A stretch of 64,000 nt of DNA from Clostridia bacterium (GCA_017507045.1 JAFWBP010000003.1:1-64000), one strand, 5' to 3'; numbered from the stretch's first letter, positions 44,639-52,824 are shown. Notes: generated from the sequence alone by a model not told the origin. Numbers and translations: made by a program.

Positions 44639-45522
44639 GAAGCGGTACGGTTGCCGTCATCGGCAGAGCAAACGCAGGTAAGAGCACCCTTTTGAACGTG
44701 CTTGTTGGCGAAAAGATCGCCATTGTTTCCCCGAAACCGCAAACAACGCGCGATCGCATTCTCGGCGTGCTCACGCGCGAGGAATATCAGATCGCGTTCG
44801 TCGATACGCCGGGCATTTACCGCCAACGGAATGCACTCACCGCGCTTATGATGAAAACGACGGAAACGACCTCGAAAGACGTAGACGCCCTTCTCTTCGT
44901 GCACGATGGGCATGCCGGGCTTAAGGAAGAGGATATCGTTCTCATGCAAAAATACGCCGCACTCGGCATCCCCATGCTCATCGCGTATACGAAGATCGAT
45001 ATCATGCCCAAAGAGAAGATTCCTGCCGATATTAAAATGCTCTTTGAAGCAGGCGTGACGGCGGATATATACCCCGTGTCCGCGAGGAAGGGCCAAAATC
45101 TGAAAAACTTGGAGCGTGCGATCGCCCAGCTTTTGCCGGAAGGGGAGCCGCTTTTCCCGGAAGACGTCGTATCCGATAGAAGCGAGAAATTCATGATCTC
45201 CGAGCTCATGCGTGAGAAGATCCTTTTGAAGTATGAGAAGGAGATCCCGCACGGCGTTGCTGTGATCGTGAACACGTTCGAGCGCCACGAAAACGGTGCC
45301 TATGAAGTGAACCTTGATATCGTCTGCGAGAAGCAGAATCACAAAGCGATCATCATCGGTAAGCAGGGGCAGGCTCTTAAGGAAGTTGCCTCCTTTGCAA
45401 GAAAGGATATGGAAAAATTCTTGGGTGCGAAGGTCTTTCTCACCGTTTACGTCAAGGTGCGCGAGGGCTGGCGCGATAAGGGTAGCCTCATGAAGGAGTT
45501 CGGCTATACCGAAGAGGAATAA
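44635..45522 (+). CDS. era: GTPase Era
   Basis: 295 residues. It binds the 3' end of 16S rRNA and guides 30S assembly. G1 GRANAGKST (8-16), G3 DTPG (near 57), G4 YTKID (near 120) and a C-terminal KH domain (GKQGQALKE near 243). ATG 44635 overlaps the ybeY stop. yqzL and recO follow, as in Bacillus. Confidence 0.97.
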   Translation: MRSGTVAVIGRANAGKSTLLNVLVGEKIAIVSPKPQTTRDRILGVLTREEYQIAFVDTPGIYRQRNALTALMMKTTETTSKDVDALLFVHDGHAGLKEEDIVLMQKYAALGIPMLIAYTKIDIMPKEKIPADIKMLFEAGVTADIYPVSARKGQNLKNLERAIAQLLPEGEPLFPEDVVSDRSEKFMISELMREKILLKYEKEIPHGVAVIVNTFERHENGAYEVNLDIVCEKQNHKAIIIGKQGQALKEVASFARKDMEKFLGAKVFLTVYVKVREGWRDKGSLMKEFGYTEEE

Positions 45523-45550
45523 ATTCCGTTTCATTTCGCAAACTGCGGAT

Positions 45551-45664
45551 ATGAGGGAAGAAGAGATCGGAAATAAGCCAAAGAGCGCCAAGGAAATCGC
45601 TTGGGATCTGTTTGCGGAAACGGGCAATTTCAGCTATTATATGCTCTACAAGCGGTTGAAATGA
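45551..45664 (+). CDS. yqzL: YqzL family small protein
   Basis: 37 residues. A short ORF between era and recO, the same place as yqzL in Bacillus. The conserved centre A-W-D-L-F-A-E-T-G-N, then Y-x-x-Y-K, matches the YqzL pattern of W-x-x-F-x-x-T-G-N. Function unknown. The ribosome binding site is weak (GCGGAT). The family match rests on position and this short motif. Confidence 0.7.
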   Translation: MREEEIGNKPKSAKEIAWDLFAETGNFSYYMLYKRLK

Positions 45665-45706
45665 GGGCGGCATGCAATTCTGCACCCACCTCAAACGAAG
45701 AAACTT

Positions 45707-46420
45707 ATGGATTTCAAAGCGGATGCGCTCCTTCTGAGAGCGGTCGATTACGGTGAAAACGATAAAATAGTAACGCTGCTTACTGCCGAGCGCGGCAAAA
45801 TCGCTGCCGGCATGAAGGGCGTGAAAAAGGCGAGTGCAAAATTGAAGTATGCATCGCAGCCTTTTTGTTTTGCCGAATACGTGCTTGCCGAAAAGGGCGG
45901 ACGATACACCGTTACGCAAGCATGTTTGCATGAAGGATTCTACAATCTCCGCACTCATATCGAGAGCTTTTATGCCGCCGCAACCATAACCGAGGTGTGC
46001 GATGCATTTGCCTACGAAGCAATGCCCAGCGGCGAGCTTCTCGTGGCGGCCGTTGAAGCGTTGCATGCCATTGAGGCGCAACCGGAGGCACCCATGCCTG
46101 CGACGGTTGCCTTTCTCTTGCGTGCAGTTGCCTTTGCCGGTTATCCCGTTACGGCGGGGGATTGCCCCGTTTGCGGTAAAAAAATCGTGGGTAGAAGGTA
46201 CTTTGATTTAGGTAGCGGCATTTTCAACTGTGCGGAGTGCGCGGTGGGAGTGCCTGCCAGCGAATCGACGTACGCAGTGATCCGCGCCTTGCAAAAGTTA
46301 GAATTGCACAGTGAAGAGTTTTCGGATGGATACATACGCGCGCTACGCCTATTAAGAGCATATATTGCCCGTCAGTTGGATATCAAAATTTCTGCTTTAG
46401 AGCAATTTCTACTCCTTTAA
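45707..46420 (+). CDS. recO: DNA repair protein RecO
   Basis: 237 residues. With RecF and RecR it loads RecA at gaps. N-terminal OB fold (KADALLLRAVDYGENDKIVTLL) and a C-terminal zinc finger, CPVC (near 156) and CAEC (near 178). Last gene of the yqfC-recO cluster. No clear hairpin follows before the rpmG promoter, so read-through is possible. Confidence 0.94.
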   Translation: MDFKADALLLRAVDYGENDKIVTLLTAERGKIAAGMKGVKKASAKLKYASQPFCFAEYVLAEKGGRYTVTQACLHEGFYNLRTHIESFYAAATITEVCDAFAYEAMPSGELLVAAVEALHAIEAQPEAPMPATVAFLLRAVAFAGYPVTAGDCPVCGKKIVGRRYFDLGSGIFNCAECAVGVPASESTYAVIRALQKLELHSEEFSDGYIRALRLLRAYIARQLDIKISALEQFLLL

Positions 46421-46455
46421 TTTGAAAAAATATAAAAAATCGACTTCAAAATTGA

Positions 46456-46484
46456 TTGACAAGCCCCCCGAACTGTGCTAAACT
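46456..46484 (+). promoter_or_regulatory. rpmG operon promoter
   Basis: TTGACA (46456-46461), 17-bp spacer, TAAACT (46479-46484), start of transcription near 46490. Confidence 0.8.
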
Positions 46485-46491
46485 CTGTGTA

Positions 46492-46515
46492 TGCACCTTC
46501 GGGGTGTAATTTTTT
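46492..46515 (+). terminator. Hairpin plus six T at the very 5' end of the rpmG transcript
   Basis: TGCACC (46492-46497), loop TTCGG, GGTGTA (46503-46508) and T6 (46510-46515). It begins 2-4 nt after the predicted start. It may end transcripts from recO, stabilise the mRNA 5' end, or attenuate the operon. Confidence 0.5.
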
Positions 46516-46533
46516 CTATGGAGTTTACACGCA

Positions 46534-46698
46534 ATGGCTGTCAAATCCACGAGACTCAAGGTGACGTTTGAGTGCACCGAGTGCAAGAACAGAAACTACG
46601 ATAGCTTCAAGAATAAGCGGAACGATCCCGATCGTCTCGAACTCAAGAAGTATTGTCCTACCTGCAAGAAGCACACCGTTCATAAGGAATCCAAGTAA
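46534..46698 (+). CDS. rpmG: 50S ribosomal protein L33
   Basis: 54 residues. Zinc-ribbon form with CTEC (near 14-17) and CPTC (near 41-44), so it is the zinc-binding (C+) type. GGAG lies about 9 nt before ATG 46534. It heads the rpmG-secE-nusG-rplK-rplA order typical of bacteria. Confidence 0.95.
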   Translation: MAVKSTRLKVTFECTECKNRNYDSFKNKRNDPDRLELKKYCPTCKKHTVHKESK

Positions 46699-46716
46699 GC
46701 GCATCGGAGAAATATC

Positions 46717-47001
46717 ATGGCAAAAAGCGATAAGGATCTCGAGATTAAGGGCAAGGAATCCGAAAAGAAAGAGAAGAAGGAAAAGGGCAAAAAGCCCGGA
46801 TTTTTCGCTCGCATTGGAATTAGGCTCAAGGAAACGTTTTCTGAGCTTAAGCGCGTAACTTGGCCCACCCTTCCCAAGGCGCTCAAGTCTACGGGCATCG
46901 TGCTTGCGTTCGTCGCAGTATTCCTCGTCATCATCACTGCCGTCAATATCGGCTTCACGGAGCTTTTACAGCTTCTCACCGATCTGGGCACGGGGGCGTA
47001 A
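46717..47001 (+). CDS. secE: Preprotein translocase subunit SecE
   Basis: 94 residues. Essential small subunit of the SecYEG channel. A Lys/Glu-rich N region (1-35), the amphipathic helix with RLKETFSELKRVTWPT (near 38-53) and one transmembrane helix (near 62-85). GGAG precedes ATG 46717. nusG starts 3 nt after its stop. Confidence 0.94.
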   Translation: MAKSDKDLEIKGKESEKKEKKEKGKKPGFFARIGIRLKETFSELKRVTWPTLPKALKSTGIVLAFVAVFLVIITAVNIGFTELLQLLTDLGTGA

Positions 47002-47004
47002 CCG

Positions 47005-47574
47005 ATGTTACCGATCACCGATACCGAACCCAGGTGGTATATTTTACACACGTATTCGGGATACGAGCTCTTGGTGAAGGAAAGCCTTTTCAGGCTCATC
47101 GAGAACAATAATTTGGGCGATCAGATTTTTGACGTAAAGATCCCCACGGAGCAGACGATTGAGGAGAAGGCGAACGGCAAGAAAAAGGTCGTTGAGCGCA
47201 AGCTCCTTCCTTGCTACGTGTTCATCAAGATGATTTATTCCAACCAGCTTTGGTATCTCGTAACGAACACGAGAGGTGTTACGGGCTTCGTTGGCCCGCA
47301 GGGTCGCCCCATCCCCATGAAGGATGATGAGATTCGCAAAATGCGCCTTGAAGACTTCGTTGTAGATGCCGATTTCAAAGCCGGTGATAGAGTTACCATT
47401 GATAACGGCCCGCTTGAAGGTTTTATGGGCACCATCCGTGAAGTAAACGATGAAACGCAGCGCGCCAAGGTGAATATCGTAATGTTCGGGCGTGAGCAGG
47501 ATGTTGAAGTGGAATACATCCAAATGACGAAGATCTTGGCAGACGCGGTGGAAATTCCGCGCAGCGAAGAGTAA
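47005..47574 (+). CDS. nusG: Transcription elongation/termination factor NusG
   Basis: 189 residues. NGN domain (RWYILHTYSGYE near 10-21, LPCYVFIKM near 68) that contacts the RNA polymerase clamp, and a C-terminal KOW domain (AGDRVTIDNGPLEGFMGTI near 133-151) that binds the ribosome or Rho. Lies 3 nt after secE; no strong Shine-Dalgarno, so translation probably relies on coupling. Confidence 0.96.
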   Translation: MLPITDTEPRWYILHTYSGYELLVKESLFRLIENNNLGDQIFDVKIPTEQTIEEKANGKKKVVERKLLPCYVFIKMIYSNQLWYLVTNTRGVTGFVGPQGRPIPMKDDEIRKMRLEDFVVDADFKAGDRVTIDNGPLEGFMGTIREVNDETQRAKVNIVMFGREQDVEVEYIQMTKILADAVEIPRSEE

Positions 47575-47589
47575 ATTATTGGTAATCAT

Positions 47590-47616
47590 CGCCGCAATGC
47601 ATAACGTGCAGCGGCG
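47590..47616 (+). promoter_or_regulatory. Hairpin upstream of rplK
   Basis: CGCCGC (47590-47595) pairs with GCGGCG (47611-47616), with an inner GCA/TGC pair. No T tract. It could be part of an L1 or L11 autoregulatory site, but I could not match a known fold. Confidence 0.3.
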
Positions 47617-47680
47617 GTAAAGTGGGAGAGGCGATAAATTCTTACATGTCGCCTTGTATATACCACAGGAGGTTTTTATT

Positions 47681-48106
47681 ATGGCAAAGAAAGTAACAGC
47701 AGTCGTAAAGCTGCAGCTTCCCGCCGGTAAAGCCACGCCAGGTCCCCCCGTCGGTTCGACGCTCGGCCCTCACGGAATCAACATTCCCGGCTTTACAAAG
47801 GATTTCAACGCGAGAACTGCCAGCCAGGAAGGGCTCATCATCCCCGTCGTCATGACGATCTACGCGGACCGTTCGTTCACGTTCGTTCTCAAGACGCCCC
47901 CTGCACCCGTGCTCATTAAGAAGGCGCTTGGCCTTGCTTCCGCTTCCGCAACCCCCAACAAGGTGAAGGTCGGCAAGCTCACGAAGGCGCAGGTTGAGGA
48001 AATTGCAAAGATGAAGATGCCCGATCTGAACTGCTCCACGCTCGAGAGCGCGATGAGCATGATCAAGGGTACCGCCCGCAGCATGGGCATCACGGTCGAG
48101 GAGTAA
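47681..48106 (+). CDS. rplK: 50S ribosomal protein L11
   Basis: 141 residues. Binds the GTPase centre of 23S rRNA. N-terminal [16 protein letters not shown] and C-terminal rRNA-binding helices are conserved. Start set at ATG 47681 with AGGAGG at 47667-47672; the longer open frame is excluded by the family N terminus (MAKKV). Confidence 0.97.
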   Translation: MAKKVTAVVKLQLPAGKATPGPPVGSTLGPHGINIPGFTKDFNARTASQEGLIIPVVMTIYADRSFTFVLKTPPAPVLIKKALGLASASATPNKVKVGKLTKAQVEEIAKMKMPDLNCSTLESAMSMIKGTARSMGITVEE

Positions 48107-48118
48107 GGAGGTACGGCG

Positions 48119-48808
48119 ATGAAATACGGTAAAAAGTACGCGGAAAGCCTCAAATCCTACGATAAGACCAAGGCTTACGAAGCAAACGAGGCAATGAACC
48201 TCGTAGTAAACAACGCGAAGGCGAAATTCGATGAAACGGTGGAGCTTCACGTCCGCCTCGGTATTGATCCGAGACAGGCTGATCAGCAGGTCCGCGGCGT
48301 TCTCGTTCTTCCTCACGGCACCGGTAAAACCAAAACGGTTCTCGTCGTTGCCAAGGGCGAACGTGCAGATGCGGCGCAGGCAGCCGGTGCAGATTTCGTC
48401 GGTGCAGAGGAAATGATTCAGAAGATCCAAACGGAGAATTGGTTCGGGTTCGACGTTATGATCACCACTCCCGATATGATGGGCGTCGTCGGCCGTATCG
48501 GTCGTTTGCTCGGCCCTAAGGGACTCATGCCCAACCCCAAGTCGGGTACCGTTACGATGGACGTTGCGAAAGCAGTTCAGGAAGTGAAGGCAGGTAAAGT
48601 TGAGTACCGCCTTGATAAGACGGCAATCATCCACTGCCCGATCGGCAAAAAGAGCTTCGGCACCGAAAAGCTGATGGAGAACTTCACGGCGCTCATGGAA
48701 GCGATCATCAAGGCGAAGCCTGCGGCAGCGAAGGGCCAGTACCTCAAGAGCGTTACGCTCACTTCTACGATGGGCCCCGGCGTTAAGGTATCTTACACGA
48801 GAGGCTAA
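48119..48808 (+). CDS. rplA: 50S ribosomal protein L1
   Basis: 229 residues. Forms the L1 stalk near the E site and usually represses its own operon. The signature LPHGTGK (near 60) and the middle [13 protein letters not shown] (near 124) are conserved. AAGGAGG lies just before the start. It is the last gene transcribed before the rplJ promoter. Confidence 0.97.
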   Translation: MKYGKKYAESLKSYDKTKAYEANEAMNLVVNNAKAKFDETVELHVRLGIDPRQADQQVRGVLVLPHGTGKTKTVLVVAKGERADAAQAAGADFVGAEEMIQKIQTENWFGFDVMITTPDMMGVVGRIGRLLGPKGLMPNPKSGTVTMDVAKAVQEVKAGKVEYRLDKTAIIHCPIGKKSFGTEKLMENFTALMEAIIKAKPAAAKGQYLKSVTLTSTMGPGVKVSYTRG

Positions 48809-48853
48809 TCAAAACTTACGGCGGCGTGCATGAAAAATGCAGTGTAAAATCGC

Positions 48854-48882
48854 TTGACAGCGATTGCGCCGTATGGTAAAAT
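48854..48882 (+). promoter_or_regulatory. rplJ-rplL promoter
   Basis: TTGACA (48854-48859), 17-bp spacer, TAAAAT (48877-48882). The -35 is exactly the loop of a 6-bp inverted repeat AATCGC/GCGATT (48848-48853, 48860-48865), inside an outer 7-bp repeat TACGGCG/CGCCGTA (48817-48823, 48867-48873). Confidence 0.8.
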
Positions 48883-48889
48883 TTCACAT

Positions 48890-49007
48890 GGTAATATTAC
48901 CGCAGACAACGGGTGCTTCCTTAAGCTCAATATCCCGTCGAGGTAAGCTTCTTAAATTCGTATTTTAAGAATCGCTCCGTACTGTCTGCGTACGGAGCTT
49001 TATTTTT
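48890..49007 (+). promoter_or_regulatory. Ribosomal protein L10 leader with attenuator
   Basis: The leader between promoter and rplJ can form P1 (CGCAGACA 48901-48908 with TGTCTGCG 48983-48990) or a terminator (CTCCGTAC 48975-48982 with GTACGGAG 48990-48997, then CTTTATTTTT). The two are mutually exclusive because the terminator loop is one arm of P1. A hairpin TTCTTAAA/TTTAAGAA lies between. This is the arrangement of the known L10 leader, where L10(L12)4 binding favours termination. Confidence 0.8.
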
Positions 49008-49093
49008 CGGATCGTTTTAGATTTTGCGGTAATCGCGAAGCGAAACGGAATTCGAAGCCCAAATCGGGTCGCAAGACCTAACAGGAGGTAGTT

Positions 49094-49591
49094 ATGTCGG
49101 CAAACTTAGAGGCAAAAAAGGTCGTCGTCGAAGAGATCAAGGGAAAAATCCAAGCCAGCAAGTCTGTAGTGCTCACGCAGTACAATCGGCTTACCGTCAA
49201 GGAAGTTACTGATCTGCGCAATAAGTTCCGCGCCGCATCCTGCGAGTACAAGGTGTACAAGAACACCCTCGTTCGCAAGGCGTTCGGTGAGCTTGGTGTA
49301 AGCGATTTCGATGCAGATCTTAACGGCGCAACGGCGTTCGTGTTCTGCCCCGATGAAACGAGCGGCTGCTCGATCATCGCCAAGGCGATCAAGGATAACC
49401 CTGCGCTGACGGAGAAAGTCGTCCCGAAGAGCGCCTATGTAGGCGGCGCGTACGTGGATGCAGAGGGAGTTAAGAAACTGGCGGCGATCCCTTCGAGAGA
49501 GGTGATCATCGCAAAGATGCTCGGCTGCTTGCAGTCGCCCATCGCAAATCTTGCGTTTGTATTAAAGGCAATCGCAGACCAAAAATCATAA
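49094..49591 (+). CDS. rplJ: 50S ribosomal protein L10
   Basis: 165 residues. Base of the L7/L12 stalk. The N-terminal rRNA-binding domain (KKVVVEEIKGKIQASKSVVL) and the C-terminal helix that holds L12 dimers are present. AGGAGG lies 9 nt before ATG 49094. Expressed from the attenuated promoter at 48854 together with rplL. Confidence 0.97.
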   Translation: MSANLEAKKVVVEEIKGKIQASKSVVLTQYNRLTVKEVTDLRNKFRAASCEYKVYKNTLVRKAFGELGVSDFDADLNGATAFVFCPDETSGCSIIAKAIKDNPALTEKVVPKSAYVGGAYVDAEGVKKLAAIPSREVIIAKMLGCLQSPIANLAFVLKAIADQKS

Positions 49592-49612
49592 TTTATTCGG
49601 AGGTAATTGAAA

Positions 49613-49987
49613 ATGGATGTTCAGAAGTTTATCGAAGAAGTCAAGGCGATGACGGTTGTCGAGCTTAACGACTTTGTAAAGGCACTTGAAGAGGAGTTTG
49701 GTGTATCCGCAGCTGCAGCAGTTGCTGTTGGCGGTGGTGCCGGCGCTGCAGCAGAGGCTGCTCCCCAGGAAGAAGAGAAGACGGAATTCGACGTCGTGCT
49801 CAAGGATTTCGGCGCAAACAAGATCGCCGTTATCAAGGTTGTGCGCGAGCTCACCGGTCTTGGCCTTGCAGATGCAAAGAAGGCTGTTGAAGGCCTTGGC
49901 ACCATCAAGGAAGCTATGCCGAAGGCAGATGCAGAAGCTGCTATCGCAAAGCTCAAGGAAGCCGGCGCTACTGCAGAAATGAAGTAA
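49613..49987 (+). CDS. rplL: 50S ribosomal protein L7/L12
   Basis: 124 residues. Acidic stalk protein that recruits translation factors. N-terminal dimer domain, an Ala/Gly-rich hinge (near 38-52) and the C-terminal domain with [22 protein letters not shown]. Start at ATG 49613 with CGGAGG (49599-49604). A terminator follows; rpoB, which usually comes next, is not here. Confidence 0.97.
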   Translation: MDVQKFIEEVKAMTVVELNDFVKALEEEFGVSAAAAVAVGGGAGAAAEAAPQEEEKTEFDVVLKDFGANKIAVIKVVRELTGLGLADAKKAVEGLGTIKEAMPKADAEAAIAKLKEAGATAEMK

Positions 49988-49997
49988 GTTATAAACG

Positions 49998-50028
49998 AAA
50001 AAGCCCCGCTGCGGCGAGGGCTTTTTTT
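49998..50028 (+). terminator. rplL terminator
   Basis: AAAAAGCCC (49998-50006) pairs with GGGCTTTTT (50018-50026) around a GC-rich loop, followed by further T. Confidence 0.85.
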
Positions 50029-50117
50029 GTTTTACACGGGCATTTGTAAAAAGCAGGTAGAATCCGTACATTTTTCGCCATGAAAAAGAATTTTCACCCC
50101 GAAATCACTGAAAGCGC

Positions 50118-50146
50118 TTGACGGATTTGAAAAATATGGGTAAAAT
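50118..50146 (+). promoter_or_regulatory. Promoter of the cyclophilin-like lipoprotein
   Basis: TTGACG (50118-50123), 17-bp spacer, TAAAAT (50141-50146). Confidence 0.75.
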
Positions 50147-50182
50147 AGTACTGTATAATGTAAGGCCATTAGGAGGCTCCCA

Positions 50183-51172
50183 GTGAAAAAGAAATTACTT
50201 CGCCGCATCGGCTCGATTGCCGTTGCCGCGGTGCTCAGCGCGGGCACGCTTATGATGTTTGCGGGCTGCACCAGCTCGAACCCCGAGGTGCGCGTCACCT
50301 ACACCTTCAACGGAGAGGAATACGAAGTTGATTACGTTCTCTCTCGCAACGATGCTCCGCAAACGGTTATCCACTTCCTCGAGCTCGCAGAAAAGGGCTA
50401 TTACGAGGGTATGTGCATTCATAACTACACTTCTAACGCGCTCTTTGCAGGCGGCTACAAGCTTGTAGATGAGAATGGCGAGGTTTTCGATTATGCGAAA
50501 AACAGCGATAACAGCCAGAAGACCTTTGCACTTGAAGAGGTTGATTATTTCACCGAAGTAAAGAAGCTTGAAACGGGTAGCTTTAAGTTTACGCAGTCTG
50601 TTTGGATGGCCGAGGGAACGGATACCGATCCCAGAAAAGGCAACGGCATGTACACCGTTTACGGTGAGTTTTCCAATAACGGCGTCAACCGCACCTACAC
50701 CGAAAATCGCCACAACATGGGCGCACTCGTTATGTACTATACGCAGAAGTACAGGGATAACGTCTCGCAAGACGATGTAACCGTACTCCGTGCAGATGGT
50801 GGCAAGGGCAACGATGATCAGCCCTATCAGAACGTTGGCTACAATGAAAATAGCGCAACTTCGCTCTTCTACACGTGGCTCTCTTCGAGCACGACGAATT
50901 CCGATTACAATGCAGATAAGTACTGCGTTTTCGGCAAGGCGAAGAACTACGTAGATCAGCTTCAGAACGGACTTCTGCAGGCAGTTGAAGATTATATTGC
51001 AGAAATCAGCGAAACGATGGAAGAATTCTCCTTCACGGAAAGAATGGCGGATTTACCGCTCAACCAGTATGAACCCTTTGAAAAGGCAAGTAAGAGCGGC
51101 TTCACCGCTTCTTACGATACGCCTTTGGAAATGCCCATCGTAATCAAATCGGTAAAAATCACGAAGTATTAA
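50183..51172 (+). CDS. Lipoprotein with divergent cyclophilin-like domain
   Basis: 329 residues from GTG 50183, with AGGAGG (50171-50176) 6 nt upstream. The signal peptide ends in the lipobox FAGC (Cys29). The mature part resembles a peptidyl-prolyl isomerase of the cyclophilin fold (DAPQTVIHFLELAEKGYYEG near 53-72). The catalytic FHR of active cyclophilins is IHN here, and much of the C-terminal half is unlike the family, so isomerase activity is doubtful. It may be a surface chaperone or structural protein. Own promoter and terminator, so monocistronic. Confidence 0.75.
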   Translation: MKKKLLRRIGSIAVAAVLSAGTLMMFAGCTSSNPEVRVTYTFNGEEYEVDYVLSRNDAPQTVIHFLELAEKGYYEGMCIHNYTSNALFAGGYKLVDENGEVFDYAKNSDNSQKTFALEEVDYFTEVKKLETGSFKFTQSVWMAEGTDTDPRKGNGMYTVYGEFSNNGVNRTYTENRHNMGALVMYYTQKYRDNVSQDDVTVLRADGGKGNDDQPYQNVGYNENSATSLFYTWLSSSTTNSDYNADKYCVFGKAKNYVDQLQNGLLQAVEDYIAEISETMEEFSFTERMADLPLNQYEPFEKASKSGFTASYDTPLEMPIVIKSVKITKY

Positions 51173-51183
51173 TCAGATACGCG

Positions 51184-51211
51184 AAACAGCACCCCGAGGG
51201 GTGCTGTTTTT
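51184..51211 (+). terminator. Terminator after the cyclophilin-like gene
   Basis: Stem AAACAGCACCCC (51184-51195) with GGGGTGCTGTTT (51198-51209), ending in TTTTT. On the minus strand it can also end the convergent hypothetical gene. Confidence 0.85.
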
Positions 51212-51228
51212 CTATACACTTTTGCTTT

Positions 51229-52110
51229 TCACTCCAAAGGTGCAATATTCGTGATCTTACCATCCTCTCCGAGCGTTACGCGGAAATAGCGAAGATCAAA
51301 AACGCGCGTTTTTCTTTCATACACCAACCCTACCTCATCCGTTCGCTCCGTGAGCACAACGGAGGTAAACTTTCCAAGGTATTCTCCGAGAGCGTGTGCC
51401 TTTTCGGCAAGGTTTTTTGAAAGATAGGGGGAGGGATCTGCACCGATAAGCACAGATTCGAAGAGTGCGAGGGCATATGTTGCCTCCGTGGGCTGAGAAG
51501 AGGTTCGGATTCGGCAATCTGTGAGCTTCCCCTTTTCCCAGGTGCAAACAGCGGTGTGGCGCAAGCTATCGCGGAAGGGGACATCTGCCGTAACGCGCTC
51601 TCCGCGTTCGATAACGTGCCCTTCTGCGCGCACAACAATCTCTCCCTTGCGCGTGAGCAATAAAAAAGCAGCGGCCGTTTCAAGCAGAAAGTAATCTCCT
51701 GCTTGCGACATGGTAGCCACCTCGAATGCGTCAGGCAGGTCTATTATGTGAAAACCCATCTCATTTTCGAGGGAAAGCTGCACCCTTCCTTGCACGTAGA
51801 GCGTGAGTAGTGTTCCTGCGAGCCGCTCCTGCCGCACGGGGCGCAGCGAAGCGTCCTCACGTAAAAAACCGGCGGCGTAAATTGCCACGCCGGCCTTCGT
51901 ATAGTATAGGCTTACTTGCTCGGGCGGCGCCGTAAGAAACGTCTCGTCAAAGCGGAAGCGCAGGGCGTGATAGCCCGGTAGCATGAGCTCACAAAAAACA
52001 CCGTCGGCAGGTTCCAACTCCACCGTTCGCTCAAAGCCATCCACCGTGCCAAGGAAAAGCCCGTTCACGGAGAGTACACACGTTTTTTCCGATAAAAAAA
52101 ATACACGCAT
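51229..52110 (-). CDS. Conserved-looking hypothetical protein
   Basis: 293 residues from ATG 52110 (minus strand); the frame is open to 52230 but that part overlaps the divergent gene and the promoter. No signal peptide or transmembrane segment is evident. The first 70 residues look like a beta-sandwich (VNGLFLGTVDGFERTVEL), and the last 80 resemble an NTF2-like or scaffold fold. I do not recognise the family. The promoter ends 10 nt before the start and no Shine-Dalgarno is present. Confidence 0.7.
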   Translation of the reverse strand: MRVFFLSEKTCVLSVNGLFLGTVDGFERTVELEPADGVFCELMLPGYHALRFRFDETFLTAPPEQVSLYYTKAGVAIYAAGFLREDASLRPVRQERLAGTLLTLYVQGRVQLSLENEMGFHIIDLPDAFEVATMSQAGDYFLLETAAAFLLLTRKGEIVVRAEGHVIERGERVTADVPFRDSLRHTAVCTWEKGKLTDCRIRTSSQPTEATYALALFESVLIGADPSPYLSKNLAEKAHALGEYLGKFTSVVLTERTDEVGLVYERKTRVFDLRYFRVTLGEDGKITNIAPLE

Positions 52111-52120
52111 CACTTTATTC

Positions 52121-52148
52121 AATGTATATTGCGATAAAATTATGTCAA
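52121..52148 (-). promoter_or_regulatory. Promoter of the minus-strand hypothetical gene
   Basis: On the minus strand: TTGACA (52148-52143), 16-bp spacer, TACATT (52126-52121). Ten bases to the ATG, giving a 5' leader of about 4 nt. Confidence 0.65.
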
Positions 52149-52170
52149 CAATTTTTCCGAGGTGGTCATT

Positions 52171-52743
52171 ATGAATAAAATCAACGGCTACACGGAAGAA
52201 GAGGCTATCGGCCTGATTGAGTACATCCACACCGGAAAGAACGCGGGTAAAACGCTTTCCTATCTTTTCGAGACGTACGGCTTAGAGCACAACCGCGCGA
52301 AGGGAAGCGTGAGGAACTATTACTATGCGTTCTTAAAGAGAAAGGACGATGCGCGAGTAAAGCGTATTTTGGCCGGCAAAGATCTCGTTGCGGGAACGAT
52401 TCGCCCCTTCACGGAAGAGGAAACGGAAGCTCTTCTTGAAAAGGTGCTTTCAGGAAAGAAGCGCGGGCTTTCCGTTCGTAAGGCGATCATGGAAGCTGCC
52501 GCAGGCGATGAAAAGCTCATGCTTCGCATGCAGAATAAGTACCGTAATCTTTTGAAGAAGCAGCCCGAACGGGTAGAGAAGGCAGCAAAGGAGGCAGGCA
52601 TGTCCGCGCCCGGTCCTTTCCTGCAGAAGAGATTGGAGCGAGAGATCGATGCGCTCTATTCGCGCATCGCAGAGCAGCTCAAGCGTGAAAACGCGCGCCT
52701 GAGAGCTCAGCTTGAGCAGCTTCGAAAGGATGAACTGAGATAA
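52171..52743 (+). CDS. Putative DNA-binding protein with two Myb/RsfA-like repeats
   Basis: 190 residues from ATG 52171 with GAGGTGG (52159-52165). Two similar helical units, about 7-50 (YTEEEAIGLIEYIHTG...) and 77-130 (FTEEETEALLEKVLSG...), each begin with T-E-E-E, have a conserved G-K and end in a basic helix. This resembles the SANT/Myb-like pattern of the RsfA family of sporulation regulators. A coiled coil (about 150-188) could dimerise it. Divergent from the hypothetical gene at 52110, which it may regulate. The family call is an inference. Confidence 0.6.
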   Translation: MNKINGYTEEEAIGLIEYIHTGKNAGKTLSYLFETYGLEHNRAKGSVRNYYYAFLKRKDDARVKRILAGKDLVAGTIRPFTEEETEALLEKVLSGKKRGLSVRKAIMEAAAGDEKLMLRMQNKYRNLLKKQPERVEKAAKEAGMSAPGPFLQKRLEREIDALYSRIAEQLKRENARLRAQLEQLRKDELR

Positions 52744-52824
52744 AATTATATCCAAAATCCCCCAATCCACCGCCGTGTATACAAAGCGTATGCCTTCACA
52801 AACTGCTATTGACGGGAGGAAGGT

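Noticed and set aside
46491..46571. Leaderless 26-codon ORF at the rpmG transcript start
   Set aside because: ATG 46491 has the right spacing from the -10 box, but the frame runs into rpmG in another register and begins in a hairpin. rpmG has its own start and ribosome site, so this ATG is probably chance.
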